In this document: positions 10,536 through 20,235 of the stretch, piece after piece
How positions within the stretch are numbered: position 1 is the stretch's first letter
Layout of the letters: every line of letters begins with the position of its first letter
Assembly: GCF_003640395.1 (NCBI RefSeq)
Contig: NZ_RBZQ01000001.1
Location: 558,001-622,000 of the forward strand
Direction: 5' to 3'
DNA: 64,000 nucleotides
DNA from: Stutzerimonas urumqiensis
Lineage (GTDB): Bacteria > Pseudomonadota > Gammaproteobacteria > Pseudomonadales > Pseudomonadaceae
Notes under the pieces: model-generated
Told to the model about the DNA's origin: nothing
What the model saw: only the letters and a program-made list of their open reading frames with translations
Database searches by the model: none
Program-made: the position numbers and the translations under genes

Positions 10536-12116
10536 ATGTCTCACCCCGACATCCATGCCCACCGCATCCTGATTCTCGACTTCGGTTCGCAGTACACCCA
10601 GCTCATCGCCCGCCGCGTGCGGGAGCTGGGCGTCTACTGCGAGCTGCATCCGTTCGACATGGACGAAGAGGCGATTCGCGAATTCGCGCCGCGCGGCATC
10701 ATCCTGGCCGGCGGGCCGGAGTCGGTGCACCAGGCGGGCAGCCCGCGCGCGCCGCAGGTGGTTTTCGATCTTGGCGTGCCGCTGTTCGGCATCTGCTACG
10801 GCATGCAGACCATGGCCGAGCAGATGGGGGGCAAGGTGGCCGGATCGGATGTTCGTGAGTTCGGCTATGCGCGCGTCGATCTGGTGGGTAAATCGAAGCT
10901 GTTCGACGGCATCGAAGACCATATGGACGACGATGGCGTGTTCGGTCTCGACGTCTGGATGAGCCACGGCGACAAGGTCAGCGCGCTGCCGGAAGGCTTC
11001 CACATCATCGCCAGCACGCCGAGCTGCGCGATCGCGGCGATGGGCGACGAGGCGCGCGCCTACTACGGCGTACAGTTCCACCCGGAAGTGACCCATACCA
11101 AGCAGGGCGGGCGCATCCTGTCGCGCTTCCTGCTCGAGATCTGTGGCTGCGAAGCGCTGTGGACGCCGTCGAACATCGTCGAGGACCTGGTCGCCCAGGT
11201 TCGCGCGCAGGTGGGCAATGCCAACGTGCTGCTCGGGTTGTCCGGCGGGGTCGACTCCTCGGTGGTCGCCGCGCTGCTGCACAAGGCGATCGGCGACCAG
11301 CTGACCTGCGTGTTCGTCGACAACGGCCTGCTGCGCCTGCACGAAGGCGACCAGGTGATGGCGATGTTCGCCGAGAACATGGGCGTGAAGGTGATTCGCG
11401 CCGATGCCGAGGCGCAGTTCCTGAACAACCTCGAAGGCGAGGCGGACCCGGAGAAGAAGCGCAAGATCATCGGCCGCACCTTCATCGACGTGTTCGATGC
11501 CGAGGCCAGCAAGCTGAACAACATCCAGTACCTCGCCCAGGGCACGATCTACCCGGACGTCATCGAATCGGCCGGCGCCAAGAGCGGCAAGGCGCACGTG
11601 ATCAAGTCGCACCACAATGTCGGCGGCCTGCCCGAGGAGATGAACCTCAAGCTGGTCGAGCCGTTGCGCGAGCTGTTCAAGGACGAAGTGCGCAAGATCG
11701 GCCTCGAACTCGGCCTGCCATACGACATGGTCTACCGCCATCCCTTCCCGGGACCGGGGCTCGGTGTGCGCATCCTCGGCGAAGTGAAGAAGGAATACGC
11801 CGACCTGCTGCGCCGTGCCGACGACATCTTCATCAGCGAACTGCGCAAGGCCGACTGGTACCACAAGGTCAGCCAGGCGTTCGTCGTCTTCCAGCCGGTC
11901 AAGTCGGTCGGCGTGGTTGGCGATGGCCGCCGCTACGCCTGGGTCGTCGCGCTGCGCGCGGTGGAAACCATCGATTTCATGACGGCACGCTGGGCACACC
12001 TGCCTTACGAGCTGCTGGAAAAGGTCTCCAACCGCATCATCAACGAAATCGACGGCATTTCACGCGTGACCTACGACGTGTCGAGCAAGCCGCCGGCGAC
12101 GATCGAGTGGGAATGA
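10536..12116 (+). CDS. guaA: GMP synthase (glutamine-hydrolysing)
   Basis: Aminates XMP to GMP using glutamine and ATP. The 526-residue protein has a class I glutamine amidotransferase domain (about residues 10-205) with the nucleophile Cys87 in [13 protein letters not shown] and the His-Glu pair in [11 protein letters not shown]. Next come the ATP pyrophosphatase domain with the P-loop [11 protein letters not shown] and the C-terminal dimerisation domain (PATIEWE end). An AAGGA ribosome site precedes ATG 10536. It lies downstream of guaB and its transcription may be affected by the hairpin-forming array in the spacer. Confidence 0.98.
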   Translation: MSHPDIHAHRILILDFGSQYTQLIARRVRELGVYCELHPFDMDEEAIREFAPRGIILAGGPESVHQAGSPRAPQVVFDLGVPLFGICYGMQTMAEQMGGKVAGSDVREFGYARVDLVGKSKLFDGIEDHMDDDGVFGLDVWMSHGDKVSALPEGFHIIASTPSCAIAAMGDEARAYYGVQFHPEVTHTKQGGRILSRFLLEICGCEALWTPSNIVEDLVAQVRAQVGNANVLLGLSGGVDSSVVAALLHKAIGDQLTCVFVDNGLLRLHEGDQVMAMFAENMGVKVIRADAEAQFLNNLEGEADPEKKRKIIGRTFIDVFDAEASKLNNIQYLAQGTIYPDVIESAGAKSGKAHVIKSHHNVGGLPEEMNLKLVEPLRELFKDEVRKIGLELGLPYDMVYRHPFPGPGLGVRILGEVKKEYADLLRRADDIFISELRKADWYHKVSQAFVVFQPVKSVGVVGDGRRYAWVVALRAVETIDFMTARWAHLPYELLEKVSNRIINEIDGISRVTYDVSSKPPATIEWE

Positions 12117-12128
12117 TGATCGACCGCC

Positions 12129-12160
12129 GAGCGATACGAGCTTGTGTGCTCGTATCGCTC
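12129..12160. terminator. Hairpin downstream of guaA
   Basis: A perfect 13-bp stem (GAGCGATACGAGC and its complement) encloses a 6-base loop, starting 12 bases after the guaA stop. There is no T-tract after the stem, so it may be a transcript-stabilising or Rho-assisted end and not a classical intrinsic terminator. Confidence 0.5.
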
Positions 12161-12229
12161 GTCAGCCTGCCGCCAGAGCAGGTGTTCACCAGAGCCTGAT
12201 GGGCCGCCTTGCAGTTTCAGGAGACCCGA

Positions 12230-13600
12230 ATGTCCATTACCCGTAGACAAGTACTCGCCGGCCTGGCCGGTCTGGGCGTGGTTGGCCTAGGTGCGACGGC
12301 CGGGGTGCGTTATTGGCTCGGTCGGCCGCTGTTCGCCGACACGCATGACTACGAGCTGATCGCCGCCCCGGCGGATCTTGAGCTGGTGCCGGGCCACCAG
12401 ACGCCCGCCTGGACCTATGGCGGACAAGCGCCCGGACTGGAGTTGCGCTCGCGCCAGGGCGATTGGCTGCGGGTGCGCTTCATCAATCACCTGCCCGAGC
12501 CGACCACCATTCACTGGCACGGCATCCGCCTGCCGCTGGAGATGGACGGGGTGCCCTACGTCTCGCAGTTGCCCGTCCTGCCGGGCGAATACTTCGACTA
12601 CCGTTTCCTCACGCAGGATGCCGGGACCTTCTGGTACCACCCGCATACCAGCAGTGCCGAGCAACTGGGGCGTGGGCTGGTGGGGCCGCTGATTGTCGAA
12701 GAGGCGCAACCGACCGGCTTCGAACATGAACGGACGCTTGGCCTGAAGACCTGGCACGTGGATGAGCAGGGCGCCTTCACCGATTTCAGCGTGCCGCGGC
12801 AGGCTGCCCGGGAGGGTACGCGCGGCCGCCTGACGACCATCAACGGCGAGCGTCTGCCGGTGTTGGAGCTGCCGGCCGGCCATGTGGTGCGCCTGCGGAT
12901 CCTGAATCTGGACAACACGGTCACCTACCGACTGAACCTGTCCGAGGGCGACGCCCGGCTTTATGCCCTGGATGGCAACCCCATCGCGCCCCGTCCGCTG
13001 GGCAAGGAGTACTGGCTCGGTCCGGGGATGCGGATAGACCTGGCACTTCGCGCGCCGGACGACGGGCGGGAGATATCCCTGCGTAACGGCCCGCTGCGGC
13101 TGGCGACGCTTCGCGGCCTGGCAACGTCGCAACCTGCCGGCGACTGGCCCGCGCCGTTGCCGCCGAATCCGCTCTCCGAACCTGACCTGCAGACGGCCGA
13201 GACGCTGTCGTTCAATTTCGAGTGGGCCGGCGCGCTGTCCAGTCCGGTGAAGACAGGCGGATTCACCTTCTGGCAAATCAATGGGCAGGCCTGGGACATC
13301 AATGACAAAACCTGCGCCGATCGGCCGATCGCCCGCCTCAAGCTGGGCCAGAGTTACCTATTCGAGCTGCGCAACATGGCGCAGTACCAGCATCCGATTC
13401 ACCTGCACGGCATGAGCTTCAAGGTGCTGGCTTCGAACCGGCGAAAGATCGAGCCCTATTTCACCGACACCTATCTGCTCGGCAAGAACGAGACGGCCAA
13501 GGTGGCGCTCGTGGCGGATAATCCAGGCGTGTGGATGTTCCATTGCCATGTCATCGATCACATGGAGACCGGCCTGATGGCCGCCATCGAAGTGGTCTGA
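12230..13600 (+). CDS. Multicopper oxidase, Tat-exported
   Basis: A 456-residue multicopper oxidase with three cupredoxin domains. The N-terminus MSITRRQVLAGLAG is a twin-arginine-type signal followed by a hydrophobic stretch, so it is expected in the periplasm. All copper-ligand motifs are present: IHWHGI, FWYHPHT, HPIHLHG and the C-terminal HCHVIDHMETGLM, which supplies the type 1 copper His-Cys-His-Met set. The substrate could be Cu(I), phenols or other metals. There is no methionine-rich loop of the CueO type, so copper oxidase activity is only one option. An AGGAG site at 12219 supports ATG 12230. It lies between guaA and tadA, apart from the oprC copper genes. Confidence 0.9.
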   Translation: MSITRRQVLAGLAGLGVVGLGATAGVRYWLGRPLFADTHDYELIAAPADLELVPGHQTPAWTYGGQAPGLELRSRQGDWLRVRFINHLPEPTTIHWHGIRLPLEMDGVPYVSQLPVLPGEYFDYRFLTQDAGTFWYHPHTSSAEQLGRGLVGPLIVEEAQPTGFEHERTLGLKTWHVDEQGAFTDFSVPRQAAREGTRGRLTTINGERLPVLELPAGHVVRLRILNLDNTVTYRLNLSEGDARLYALDGNPIAPRPLGKEYWLGPGMRIDLALRAPDDGREISLRNGPLRLATLRGLATSQPAGDWPAPLPPNPLSEPDLQTAETLSFNFEWAGALSSPVKTGGFTFWQINGQAWDINDKTCADRPIARLKLGQSYLFELRNMAQYQHPIHLHGMSFKVLASNRRKIEPYFTDTYLLGKNETAKVALVADNPGVWMFHCHVIDHMETGLMAAIEVV

Positions 13601-13649
13601 ATCGAGCCTTTCCGCAGGTACGCCAGCCCGCGGCAGGCGAAGGAATCGG

Positions 13650-14123
13650 ATGAAAAAGCCCCTGATCATCGACCGATCGCGCGACGAGCATTTCATGCGA
13701 CTTGCCTTGGAGCAGGCGCGCCTGGGTGCAGAGCAGGGCGAGGTGCCTGTGGGGGCCGTGCTGGTCGCCGAGGGGCAGGTCGTCGGGATTGGCTTCAACT
13801 GTCCGATCATGACGCGCGATGCCAGCGCTCATGCGGAAATGGTCGCCATTCGGCGAGCCTGCGCGGCCGTCGAGAACTACCGTCTACCCGGCAGTACGCT
13901 CTACGTGACGCTGGAACCGTGCAGCATGTGCGCCGGGTTGATCGTCCACGCGCGGGTGCAGCGTGTCGTGTTTGGGGCGGCCGAGCCTCGGGCCGGGATG
14001 GCGATCAGCCGCGGGCGATTCTTCGAGCAGGGCTTTCTCAATCACCGTGTTCTGGTGGAAGGCGGGTTGCTCGCCGAAGAGTGCGGACAGGTGCTGACGG
14101 AGTTCTTCCGCCGCCGCCGTTGA
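13650..14123 (+). CDS. tadA: tRNA(Arg) adenosine-34 deaminase
   Basis: Converts A34 to inosine in the anticodon of tRNA-Arg(ACG), an essential wobble modification. The 157-residue protein has the zinc-dependent cytidine deaminase-like signature: His61 and catalytic Glu63 in AHAEM, and Cys91 and Cys94 in PCSMCAG. The C-terminal FFRRRR is basic, as expected for tRNA contact. An AAGGA sequence lies upstream of ATG 13650. Gene order guaB, guaA, tadA is typical of Pseudomonas, here with a multicopper oxidase inserted between guaA and tadA. Confidence 0.96.
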   Translation: MKKPLIIDRSRDEHFMRLALEQARLGAEQGEVPVGAVLVAEGQVVGIGFNCPIMTRDASAHAEMVAIRRACAAVENYRLPGSTLYVTLEPCSMCAGLIVHARVQRVVFGAAEPRAGMAISRGRFFEQGFLNHRVLVEGGLLAEECGQVLTEFFRRRR

Positions 14124-14125
14124 GT

Positions 14126-14144
14126 GCGCCGGCTCAGCCGGCGC
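14126..14144. terminator. Hairpin at the convergent ends of tadA and the ABC ATPase gene
   Basis: GCGCCGGC and GCCGGCGC form a perfect 8-bp stem. The 3-base loop TCA is exactly the stop codon of the minus-strand ATPase gene. It lies 2 bases after the tadA stop and probably serves both transcripts. Confidence 0.5.
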
Positions 14145-15240
14145 TGTAACGACGCACGCCGCTTTGCGGGACGGCCTCGTGTGCGGCGATGCTGCCCTGG
14201 CTGTGGAAGCACACCAGGTGATCGGCCGCGACGCGGATGCCGACTTCCTCGCCGGGCACGCAGTCGGTGTGGCTCGGGAAGATCGCCTCCAGCTCGGTTC
14301 CGGTTGCCAGGCAAAGGCGGTAGAGCGTCGCTGCGCCGAGGAAGGTCTTGCCGATGATCCGCGCCTTCAGTGCGCTGTCGGGCGCGTAGACGATGTCGTC
14401 GGGACGCAGCAGGACGTCGACCGAACTACCGGTCGGCCAGCTATAGGCGCGGTTACCGCTGATCGGACCGAGTTCGGTACGGACGGTCTCGGGCGCGCAG
14501 AGCTCGCCGCGTATGAAATAACCCTGGCCGATGAAGCTGGCGACAAAGGGTGTCAGCGGCTCATGGTAGAGGTTGTAGGGCGTGTCCCACTGCTCGAGGC
14601 GACCATCCTTGAACACGCCGACGTGATCACTGACGGCAAAGGCTTCCTCCTGGTCGTGGGTGACCAGGATGGCGCTGGTGCCGCGTGCCTTGAGGATGTC
14701 GCGCACCTCATGGCTCAGCCGTCGACGCAGTTCGCCATCGAGGTTGGAGAAGGGCTCGTCCAACAACAGGAGTTGCGGCTCGGGTGCCAGCGCCCGCGCC
14801 AGCGCGACGCGCTGCTGTTGACCGCCGGAGAGTTCGTGTGGGTAACGGCTTGCCAGCGAGCCCAGGTGCACCAGGTCCAGCAATTCGCGGACCTTGGCGT
14901 CGCGTTCCGGGTGTCGTCGAATGCCGAAGCCGACGTTCTCGGCAACGGTGAGGTGCGGAAACAAGGCGTAATCCTGGAACACCATGCCTACGCGGCGCTT
15001 TTCGGGCGCAAGGGTGAACCCTTCCCGAGACAGCACCGTGCCCGCCAGTTCGATGCTTCCCTGATGCACGGGCTCGAAGCCGGCGATGGCTCGAAGCGTG
15101 GTCGTCTTGCCGCAGCCGGAGGGGCCGAGCAGGCAGCCGATATCGCCACGATTGAGGCGCAGGTTGAGGTTCGCCACGACGCGCTGAGCGCCGTAGCCAC
15201 AAGCGACGTCGCGCAGGGTGAGGACCGTTTCGTGGGTCAT
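14134..15240 (-). CDS. ABC transporter ATP-binding protein (FbpC/PotA-like)
   Basis: A 368-residue ATPase of the iron/polyamine/sulfate importer class. Walker A is GPSGCGKTT (about residues 39-47), the signature [15 protein letters not shown], Walker [12 protein letters not shown] and the H-loop VTHDQEEAF; a TOBE-type C-terminal domain follows (from about residue 240). The closest wording is to Fe(III) FbpC-like subunits, but no permease or binding-protein gene is in the neighbourhood, so it must work with components encoded elsewhere. Its ATG overlaps the argF stop codon by 4 bases (ATGA), which implies translational coupling to argF. The substrate is not determined. Confidence 0.88.
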   Translation of the reverse strand: MTHETVLTLRDVACGYGAQRVVANLNLRLNRGDIGCLLGPSGCGKTTTLRAIAGFEPVHQGSIELAGTVLSREGFTLAPEKRRVGMVFQDYALFPHLTVAENVGFGIRRHPERDAKVRELLDLVHLGSLASRYPHELSGGQQQRVALARALAPEPQLLLLDEPFSNLDGELRRRLSHEVRDILKARGTSAILVTHDQEEAFAVSDHVGVFKDGRLEQWDTPYNLYHEPLTPFVASFIGQGYFIRGELCAPETVRTELGPISGNRAYSWPTGSSVDVLLRPDDIVYAPDSALKARIIGKTFLGAATLYRLCLATGTELEAIFPSHTDCVPGEEVGIRVAADHLVCFHSQGSIAAHEAVPQSGVRRYSAG

Positions 15241-16157
15241 GCGTGGTGATAGGCCGGTTCGATGAGCAATTCCAGCAGGGCCTTCTGCACATGGAGGCGG
15301 TTTTCGGCCTGCTCCCAGGCGATGGAGCGCGGGTCATCCAGCAGATCGCAGCTGACCTCTTCGCCACGGTGAGCCGGCAGGCAATGCATGAACAGCACCT
15401 CGGGCGACGCCAGGTCGAGTAGTGAGCAGTCGACTTGATACGGACGGAACCGCTCCAGCCGCGCCTCGGCCTCGCCTTCCTGCCCCATCGATGCCCAGAC
15501 ATCGGTGCAGACGAGGTGGGCGCCGGCCACGGCTTCACGAGGATCGCGCACGAGCCGCACACGGTCGCGCGCCTGCGCGAGGAAGCGAGCCTCGGGCTCG
15601 TAGCCCTCGGGGCAGGCAATCGACAGCTCGAAATCGAACTGCATGGCGGCTTCTATGTAGGTGTTGCACATGTTGTTGCCGTCTCCGACCCAGGCAACCT
15701 TCTTGCCGGCGATGTCGCCGCGGCTCTCATGGAAGGTCTGCATGTCGGCTAGCAACTGGCACGGGTGCAGATCGTCGGACAGGCCGTTGATCACAGGTAC
15801 TTTCGAATGACGAGCGAACTCGACCAGCGTGTCGTGCGCGAAGGTGCGGATCATCACCGCATCGAGCATGCTGGACATCACGATGGCGGAGTCGGCCACC
15901 GGTTCGCCACGTCCGAGCTGGGTGTCGCGCGGGGACAGGAAGATCGCTTGTCCGCCGAGCTGGATCATGCCCGCTTCGAAGGACAGGCGCGTACGGGTCG
16001 AGGCTTTCTCGAAAATCATGCCGAGCACGCGGTTTTTCAGCGGCTCGAAGAGCACGCCTCGCTTGCGCAGGTCTTTCAGCTCGATGCCGCGACGAATCAG
16101 AGCTTTCAGCTCATCGGGCGTGCCATCCAGTAGAGAAAGAAAATGCCTTGCGCTCAC
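15237..16157 (-). CDS. argF: Ornithine carbamoyltransferase, anabolic
   Basis: Makes citrulline from ornithine and carbamoyl phosphate in arginine synthesis. The carbamoyl-phosphate motif STRTR, the [11 protein letters not shown] motif and the ornithine-side [10 protein letters not shown] are all intact. I prefer the GTG at 16157: the encoded N-terminus (V/M)[16 protein letters not shown] matches where Pseudomonas ArgF starts, and an AAGG ribosome site sits 8 bases upstream; the ATG at 16172 has no such site. The product then has 306 residues. It overlaps the downstream ABC ATPase gene by 4 bases. An ArgR-type operator would be expected upstream but I cannot identify one with confidence. Confidence 0.95.
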   Translation of the reverse strand: MSARHFLSLLDGTPDELKALIRRGIELKDLRKRGVLFEPLKNRVLGMIFEKASTRTRLSFEAGMIQLGGQAIFLSPRDTQLGRGEPVADSAIVMSSMLDAVMIRTFAHDTLVEFARHSKVPVINGLSDDLHPCQLLADMQTFHESRGDIAGKKVAWVGDGNNMCNTYIEAAMQFDFELSIACPEGYEPEARFLAQARDRVRLVRDPREAVAGAHLVCTDVWASMGQEGEAEARLERFRPYQVDCSLLDLASPEVLFMHCLPAHRGEEVSCDLLDDPRSIAWEQAENRLHVQKALLELLIEPAYHHA

Positions 16158-16428
16158 GTCGACTACCTTCATTTCTGCGGTTCCCGGGCGGAAAGCCGAC
16201 GGCGCTCACTGCCTGGGAGCGGTGGGCCGTGAAAACGGGAAAGGCGCGATCTTATCGACAAATCGCGAACAGGCGCAATGCAACCGGGCTGGGCACCCGG
16301 GGGATGCGATTTCTGCCCGTGCCGGGGCTAAAACCGAGCATTCCGCTCGGTTAAGCGACCGGGCATCGCTCGGTTTCGCGTGTGAGTTCCGCTACAATCG
16401 CCCCGGTCGTGAATAGCCGAGGTGCCCC

Positions 16429-16755
16429 ATGGAAATCATCGAAACTATCAAAGAGCAGATCAGCAAGAATCCGGTGCTGCTTTATATGAAGGGCTCGCCG
16501 AACGCCCCGCAATGCGGATTTTCCGCCCGCGCCGCGCAGGTCGTCATGGGCTGCGGCGAGAAGTTCGCCTACGTCGATATCCTGCAAAACCCCGAAATCC
16601 GCGCGAACCTGCCGAAATATGCAAACTGGCCGACCTTCCCGCAATTGTGGGTGGATGGCGAGCTGGTCGGCGGTAGCGACATCATGCTGGAGCTTTATGA
16701 GAAGGGTGAGTTGCAACCCATGATCAAGAGCGCCGTCGAAAAGGCGAACGCCTGA
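16429..16755 (+). CDS. grxD: Monothiol glutaredoxin Grx4 family
   Basis: A 108-residue monothiol glutaredoxin with the CGFS active site (Cys29), the signature of Grx4/GrxD proteins that bind and pass on [2Fe-2S] clusters, with glutathione binding through the WPTFPQLWV and GGSDI segments. A GAGG ribosome site is 5 bases before ATG 16429, and TACAAT at 16393-16398 is a plausible -10 box with a poor -35. It is convergent with bfr, and GrxD next to bacterioferritin and Bfd groups three iron-handling proteins together. Confidence 0.96.
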   Translation: MEIIETIKEQISKNPVLLYMKGSPNAPQCGFSARAAQVVMGCGEKFAYVDILQNPEIRANLPKYANWPTFPQLWVDGELVGGSDIMLELYEKGELQPMIKSAVEKANA

Positions 16756-16758
16756 ACC

Positions 16759-16786
16759 AAAAAAGCCCCGTTTCCGGGGCTTTTTA
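16759..16786. terminator. Bidirectional intrinsic terminator between grxD and bfr
   Basis: GCCCCG (16765-16770) pairs with CGGGGC (16775-16780) around a TTTC loop. Six A precede and five T follow the stem, so it reads as an intrinsic terminator from both strands. Confidence 0.9.
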
Positions 16787-16798
16787 TTTTTCGATGGC

Positions 16799-17269
16799 TT
16801 ATTCATCCATCTGCGATTGCAGGTAGTTCTCGAGGCCTACCTTGCCGATCAGGCCTAGCTGGGTTTCCAGCCAGTCGATGTGTTCTTCCTCGGATTCGAG
16901 AATGTCCTCGAGCAATTCGCGGCTGCCGTAGTCACCCACGCTCTCGCAATAGGCGATCGCCGCCTTGAGGTCCGGAATACCCTTTTGCTCGAGTCGCAGG
17001 TCGCATTCCAGCATCTCGCGCGTGTTCTCGCCGATCATGAGTTTGCCGAGTTCCTGAAGGTTGGGCAGGCCTTCGAGGAACAGGATGCGCTTGATGAGCT
17101 TGTCGGCGTGCTTCATCTCATCGATGGATTCTTCGTATTCATGCTTGCCCAGCCGGCCGAGGCCCCAGTCTTCATACATGCGTGCATGCAGGAAGTACTG
17201 GTTGATCGCTACCAGCTCATTGCCAAGAATCTTGTTGAGGTGCTGTATGACCAGCTTGTCGCCTTTCAT
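16799..17269 (-). CDS. bfr: Bacterioferritin (BfrB type)
   Basis: A 156-residue subunit of the 24-mer heme-containing iron store. The four-helix ferroxidase ligands are visible: Glu18 in [10 protein letters not shown], Glu51 and His54 in IDEMKHADK, and the late Glu/His pair in ESEEEHIDW. Met52, the residue that binds the inter-subunit heme axially, is also present, which separates Bfr from plain ferritin. The start [19 protein letters not shown] is the usual family start. It lies downstream of bfd on the same strand, separated by 174 bases, and is probably mostly transcribed from its own promoter. Confidence 0.97.
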   Translation of the reverse strand: MKGDKLVIQHLNKILGNELVAINQYFLHARMYEDWGLGRLGKHEYEESIDEMKHADKLIKRILFLEGLPNLQELGKLMIGENTREMLECDLRLEQKGIPDLKAAIAYCESVGDYGSRELLEDILESEEEHIDWLETQLGLIGKVGLENYLQSQMDE

Positions 17270-17443
17270 GTCGGTATGCCTTGAAGCCGCGGACGTTGCC
17301 GAAAAGTCTGGCCACCGGCTCTGCGTCTGTCAAACCTAAGTCATTGAAAAGGCTGGCTTTAAAACCGAATAAGAATGTTTCGGTTCCGCACTTGGGCAGT
17401 AAAGCCTTGATAGCACTGGCGAAGTTTCGTTGCGAAGCTTCGC

Positions 17444-17662
17444 TTAGGCGTGGGTAAAACCCGGGTGTTGCGGAATCGCCGTTTGCGCGTTGTGCAGGTC
17501 GCTCAGCGTTTCCCGGACGATCTGCTTGGCCGTGCAGGCGCACTTGCCGCACTGAGTCGCTACGCCGAGCGTATCCCGGACTTCTCGGTAGCTGCAGCAA
17601 CCTTCATAGATGGCTTCGCGAATCTGGCCATCGGTAACACCCTGGCAAAGACAGACGTACAT
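17444..17662 (-). CDS. bfd: Bacterioferritin-associated ferredoxin
   Basis: A 72-residue [2Fe-2S] protein that reduces ferric iron in bacterioferritin so that it can be released. The four cluster cysteines follow the Bfd pattern: Cys4 and Cys6 in MYVCLC, and Cys38 and Cys41 in QCGKC. The C-terminal tail beyond residue 55 is short and variable. A Fur-box-like sequence lies about 35 bases upstream, which fits induction under iron starvation. A 12-bp perfect palindrome, GCGAAGCTTCGC (17432-17443), follows directly after its stop codon. Confidence 0.96.
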   Translation of the reverse strand: MYVCLCQGVTDGQIREAIYEGCCSYREVRDTLGVATQCGKCACTAKQIVRETLSDLHNAQTAIPQHPGFTHA

Positions 17663-17695
17663 CTACTACCACCCGAATGTGTGTGATGCGCTGAT

Positions 17696-17713
17696 ACTAA
17701 TTAGAATGAGAAT
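17696..17713 (-). promoter_or_regulatory. Probable Fur box upstream of bfd
   Basis: Read on the minus strand this is ATTCTC, ATTCTA, ATTAGT: three head-to-tail hexamers related to the Fur unit ATTATC (5, 4 and 4 of 6 matches). The position in the bfd promoter region and the known iron control of bfd support it. Confidence 0.7.
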
Positions 17714-17836
17714 GAGTGTCAAAGATGCTTCGTCGGGCGCTGCGTTGTCGCCGGTTTTCCATGTGGTCGGGTTTCGGTGAGATGGTCGTGTTCGTTCTGC
17801 TAGACTGCCGGCCCTCTTTTGCAGGTCTATCCCCGT

Positions 17837-18376
17837 ATGGCGCTACAAGCCACGCCCTACAAGGTCGAGTTGAACCTTACCGATCTTGACCGCGGCGTTT
17901 ATGAAAACACGCGCTTCACCGTTGCCCGGCATCCGTCCGAAACCGAAGAGCGGCTGGCGGCGCGGCTGATTGCCCATGCGTTGTGGAGTGACGAACAACT
18001 GGCGTTCGGCCGAGGACTTTCGGACGTCGACGAGCCCGCGCTCTGGATCAGAAGCCTGGACGGTCGTGTGCTGCATTGGATCGAGGTCGGCCAGCCGGAC
18101 GCGGATCGCTTGGTCTGGTGTTCGCGCCGGGCGGAGCGGGTCAGCCTGCTGGCCTATGGCAATACGCGCGTGTGGCAGAGCAAGGTGCTCGACTCCGTTC
18201 GGGCGGTGAAGAACCTGTCCGTCGCCGCGCTGGATCAGGACGCGCTCAGCGCGCTTTCCGACGGGCTGCCGCGCAGCGTCCAGTGGTCGGTGATGATCAG
18301 CGACGGAAGCCTGTTCGTCACTGACGAGCGCGGCCAGCACGAGATTCCACTTCAATGGCTCAAGGGCGAACGCTGA
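17837..18376 (+). CDS. yaeQ: YaeQ family protein
   Basis: A 179-residue protein recognised as YaeQ from MALQATPYKVELNLTDLDRGVYENTRFTVARHPSETEERLAARLIAHAL and the following LSDVDEPALWIRS. YaeQ adopts a PD-(D/E)XK nuclease-like fold; the YaeQ family was once linked to RfaH-type antitermination, but its job is not established. ATG 17837 is the family start. TAGACT at 17801-17806 is a possible -10. It precedes recJ by 27 bases on the same strand, so the two are likely co-transcribed. Confidence 0.92.
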   Translation: MALQATPYKVELNLTDLDRGVYENTRFTVARHPSETEERLAARLIAHALWSDEQLAFGRGLSDVDEPALWIRSLDGRVLHWIEVGQPDADRLVWCSRRAERVSLLAYGNTRVWQSKVLDSVRAVKNLSVAALDQDALSALSDGLPRSVQWSVMISDGSLFVTDERGQHEIPLQWLKGER

Positions 18377-18403
18377 TGCGGCGCCCCACGCTCAGGTAAT
18401 CGA

Positions 18404-20119
18404 ATGCGCATAGCGCCTCGTCCGTTACCGGAAACGCTGCCCGACCTCGGCGACCTGCCGCCGCTGCTGACCCGCGTCTATGCGGCGCGTGGTGTGCGTG
18501 TCTCATCCGAGCTCGACAAAGGCCTTGCCAGGCTGATTCCGTACGATCAGTTGAAGGGCATCGATCGGGCGGTCGAGCTGCTGGTGCAGGCGCTGGAAAC
18601 CCGCCAGCGCATCCTGCTGGTAGGTGATTTCGATGCCGACGGCGCGACGGCCAGCACGGTCGGCGTCCTCGGATTGCGCCAGCTCGGTGCCGAGCACGTC
18701 GACTACCTGGTGCCCAACCGATTCACCTTCGGCTATGGGCTGACACCCGAGATCGTTGCGGTCGCCTGCGAGCGTCGGCCCGATCTTCTGATCACCGTCG
18801 ACAACGGGATATCCAGCGTGGACGGCGTCCGTGCGGCGAAAGAGGCGGGGCTGACGGTGTTGGTCACCGACCATCATCTGCCGGGGCCGCAGCTGCCGCC
18901 CGCCGACGCCATCGTCAATCCGAATCAGCCCGAGTGCGCCTTTCCGAGCAAGTGCATTGCCGGGGTCGGGGTCATCTTCTACGTCTTGCTGGCCTTGCGA
19001 GCGCGGCTGCGGGCTCAGGGATGGTTCGCACGACGCGGCATCGCCGAGCCGAATCTTGGTGACCTGCTGGATCTGGTCGCCTTGGGCAGCGTCGCCGATG
19101 TCGTCCCGCTGGATGCCAATAACCGCATTCTCGTTCACCAGGGGCTGGCCAGGATCAGGGCGGGCCGCGCCCGGCCGGGGCTGAAGGCGATTCTCGAAGT
19201 GGCCGGGCGCGATCCGGCTCGCATCACCGCGACCGACCTTGGTTTCATTCTCGGGCCGCGTCTCAACGCCGCCGGCCGTCTGGACGATATGTCGCTCGGC
19301 ATCGAGTGCCTGCTCTGCGAGGATGAGGCGAGCGCTCGGGACATGGCGGTACAGCTCGACCAGCTCAATCAGGATCGCAAGGCCATCGAACAATCGATGC
19401 AGCGCGAGGCGCTGGCGCAACTGAAGGAGCTGGCGGTCGACGACCTGCCGTTCGGGCTCTGCCTGTTCGACCCGGAATGGCATCAGGGCGTGATCGGTAT
19501 CCTCGCCTCGAGGCTGAAGGAGCGCTACCACCGCCCGACCATCGCCTTTGCCGATGCCGGCGACGGGCTGCTCAAGGGGTCGGCCCGCTCGATTCCCGGC
19601 TTCCATATTCGCGATGCGATCGATGCGGTTGCAGCGCGCCATCCGGGCCTGATCAGCAAGTTCGGCGGCCATGCGATGGCGGCCGGTCTCTCCCTGGAAC
19701 AGAAGAATCTCGGTGCCTTCGCCGCTGCGTTCGATGCCGAAGCGCGCCGCCAGCTCGGGGAGGGCGATCTCTCGGGTCAGCTGCTGACCGACGGCCAGCT
19801 TGGCCCTGAGGAGTTTCACCTCGAGCTTGCCCGCACCCTTCGCCAGGCCGGGCCGTGGGGCCAGCAGTTCCCCGAGCCGCTCTTTCACGGTGCGTTTCAA
19901 CTGGTTCAGCAGCGGCTCGTTGGCGAGCGGCACCTGAAGCTGACGGTGAAAACCGAGTGCGGCACGCTGACGCTCGATGGGATCGCCTTCAACATCGATC
20001 GGGACGCCTGGCCCAATCCCAACGTGCGCTGGGTCGAGCTTGCCTACAAGCTGGACGTCAACGAATACCGCGGTCGCGAAAGCGTCCAGCTGCTCGTGAG
20101 CCATCTCGCGCCGCGCTGA
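18404..20119 (+). CDS. recJ: Single-stranded-DNA-specific exonuclease RecJ
   Basis: A 5'-3' single-strand DNA exonuclease used in recombination and mismatch repair. The 571-residue protein shows the DHH family motifs: motif I in VGDFDADGATA, motif II in TVDNGISS, motif III TDHHLPG, and a later DHHA1-type segment with SARSIPGFHIRDAI and KFGGHAMAAGLSL. A C-terminal OB domain completes the usual length. It follows yaeQ closely. Nothing unusual is seen in key residues. Confidence 0.97.
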   Translation: MRIAPRPLPETLPDLGDLPPLLTRVYAARGVRVSSELDKGLARLIPYDQLKGIDRAVELLVQALETRQRILLVGDFDADGATASTVGVLGLRQLGAEHVDYLVPNRFTFGYGLTPEIVAVACERRPDLLITVDNGISSVDGVRAAKEAGLTVLVTDHHLPGPQLPPADAIVNPNQPECAFPSKCIAGVGVIFYVLLALRARLRAQGWFARRGIAEPNLGDLLDLVALGSVADVVPLDANNRILVHQGLARIRAGRARPGLKAILEVAGRDPARITATDLGFILGPRLNAAGRLDDMSLGIECLLCEDEASARDMAVQLDQLNQDRKAIEQSMQREALAQLKELAVDDLPFGLCLFDPEWHQGVIGILASRLKERYHRPTIAFADAGDGLLKGSARSIPGFHIRDAIDAVAARHPGLISKFGGHAMAAGLSLEQKNLGAFAAAFDAEARRQLGEGDLSGQLLTDGQLGPEEFHLELARTLRQAGPWGQQFPEPLFHGAFQLVQQRLVGERHLKLTVKTECGTLTLDGIAFNIDRDAWPNPNVRWVELAYKLDVNEYRGRESVQLLVSHLAPR

Positions 20120-20235
20120 GCGACCCTTCCGATCCATCATCTGAATGGTCGCCATTTACCGAGGGTCGGCCGATTGCGGCCCCTCATCTCACGGCCTAGA
20201 TTGCTCCGGTCATAACAAGAACCGGGAGCGCCGCC

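Noticed and set aside
16332-16352. Hairpin AACCGAGC-ATTCC-GCTCGGTT between argF and grxD as a terminator
   Set aside because: No gene ends there on either strand and no T-tract follows; it may be chance or part of a regulatory region, so it was not listed.
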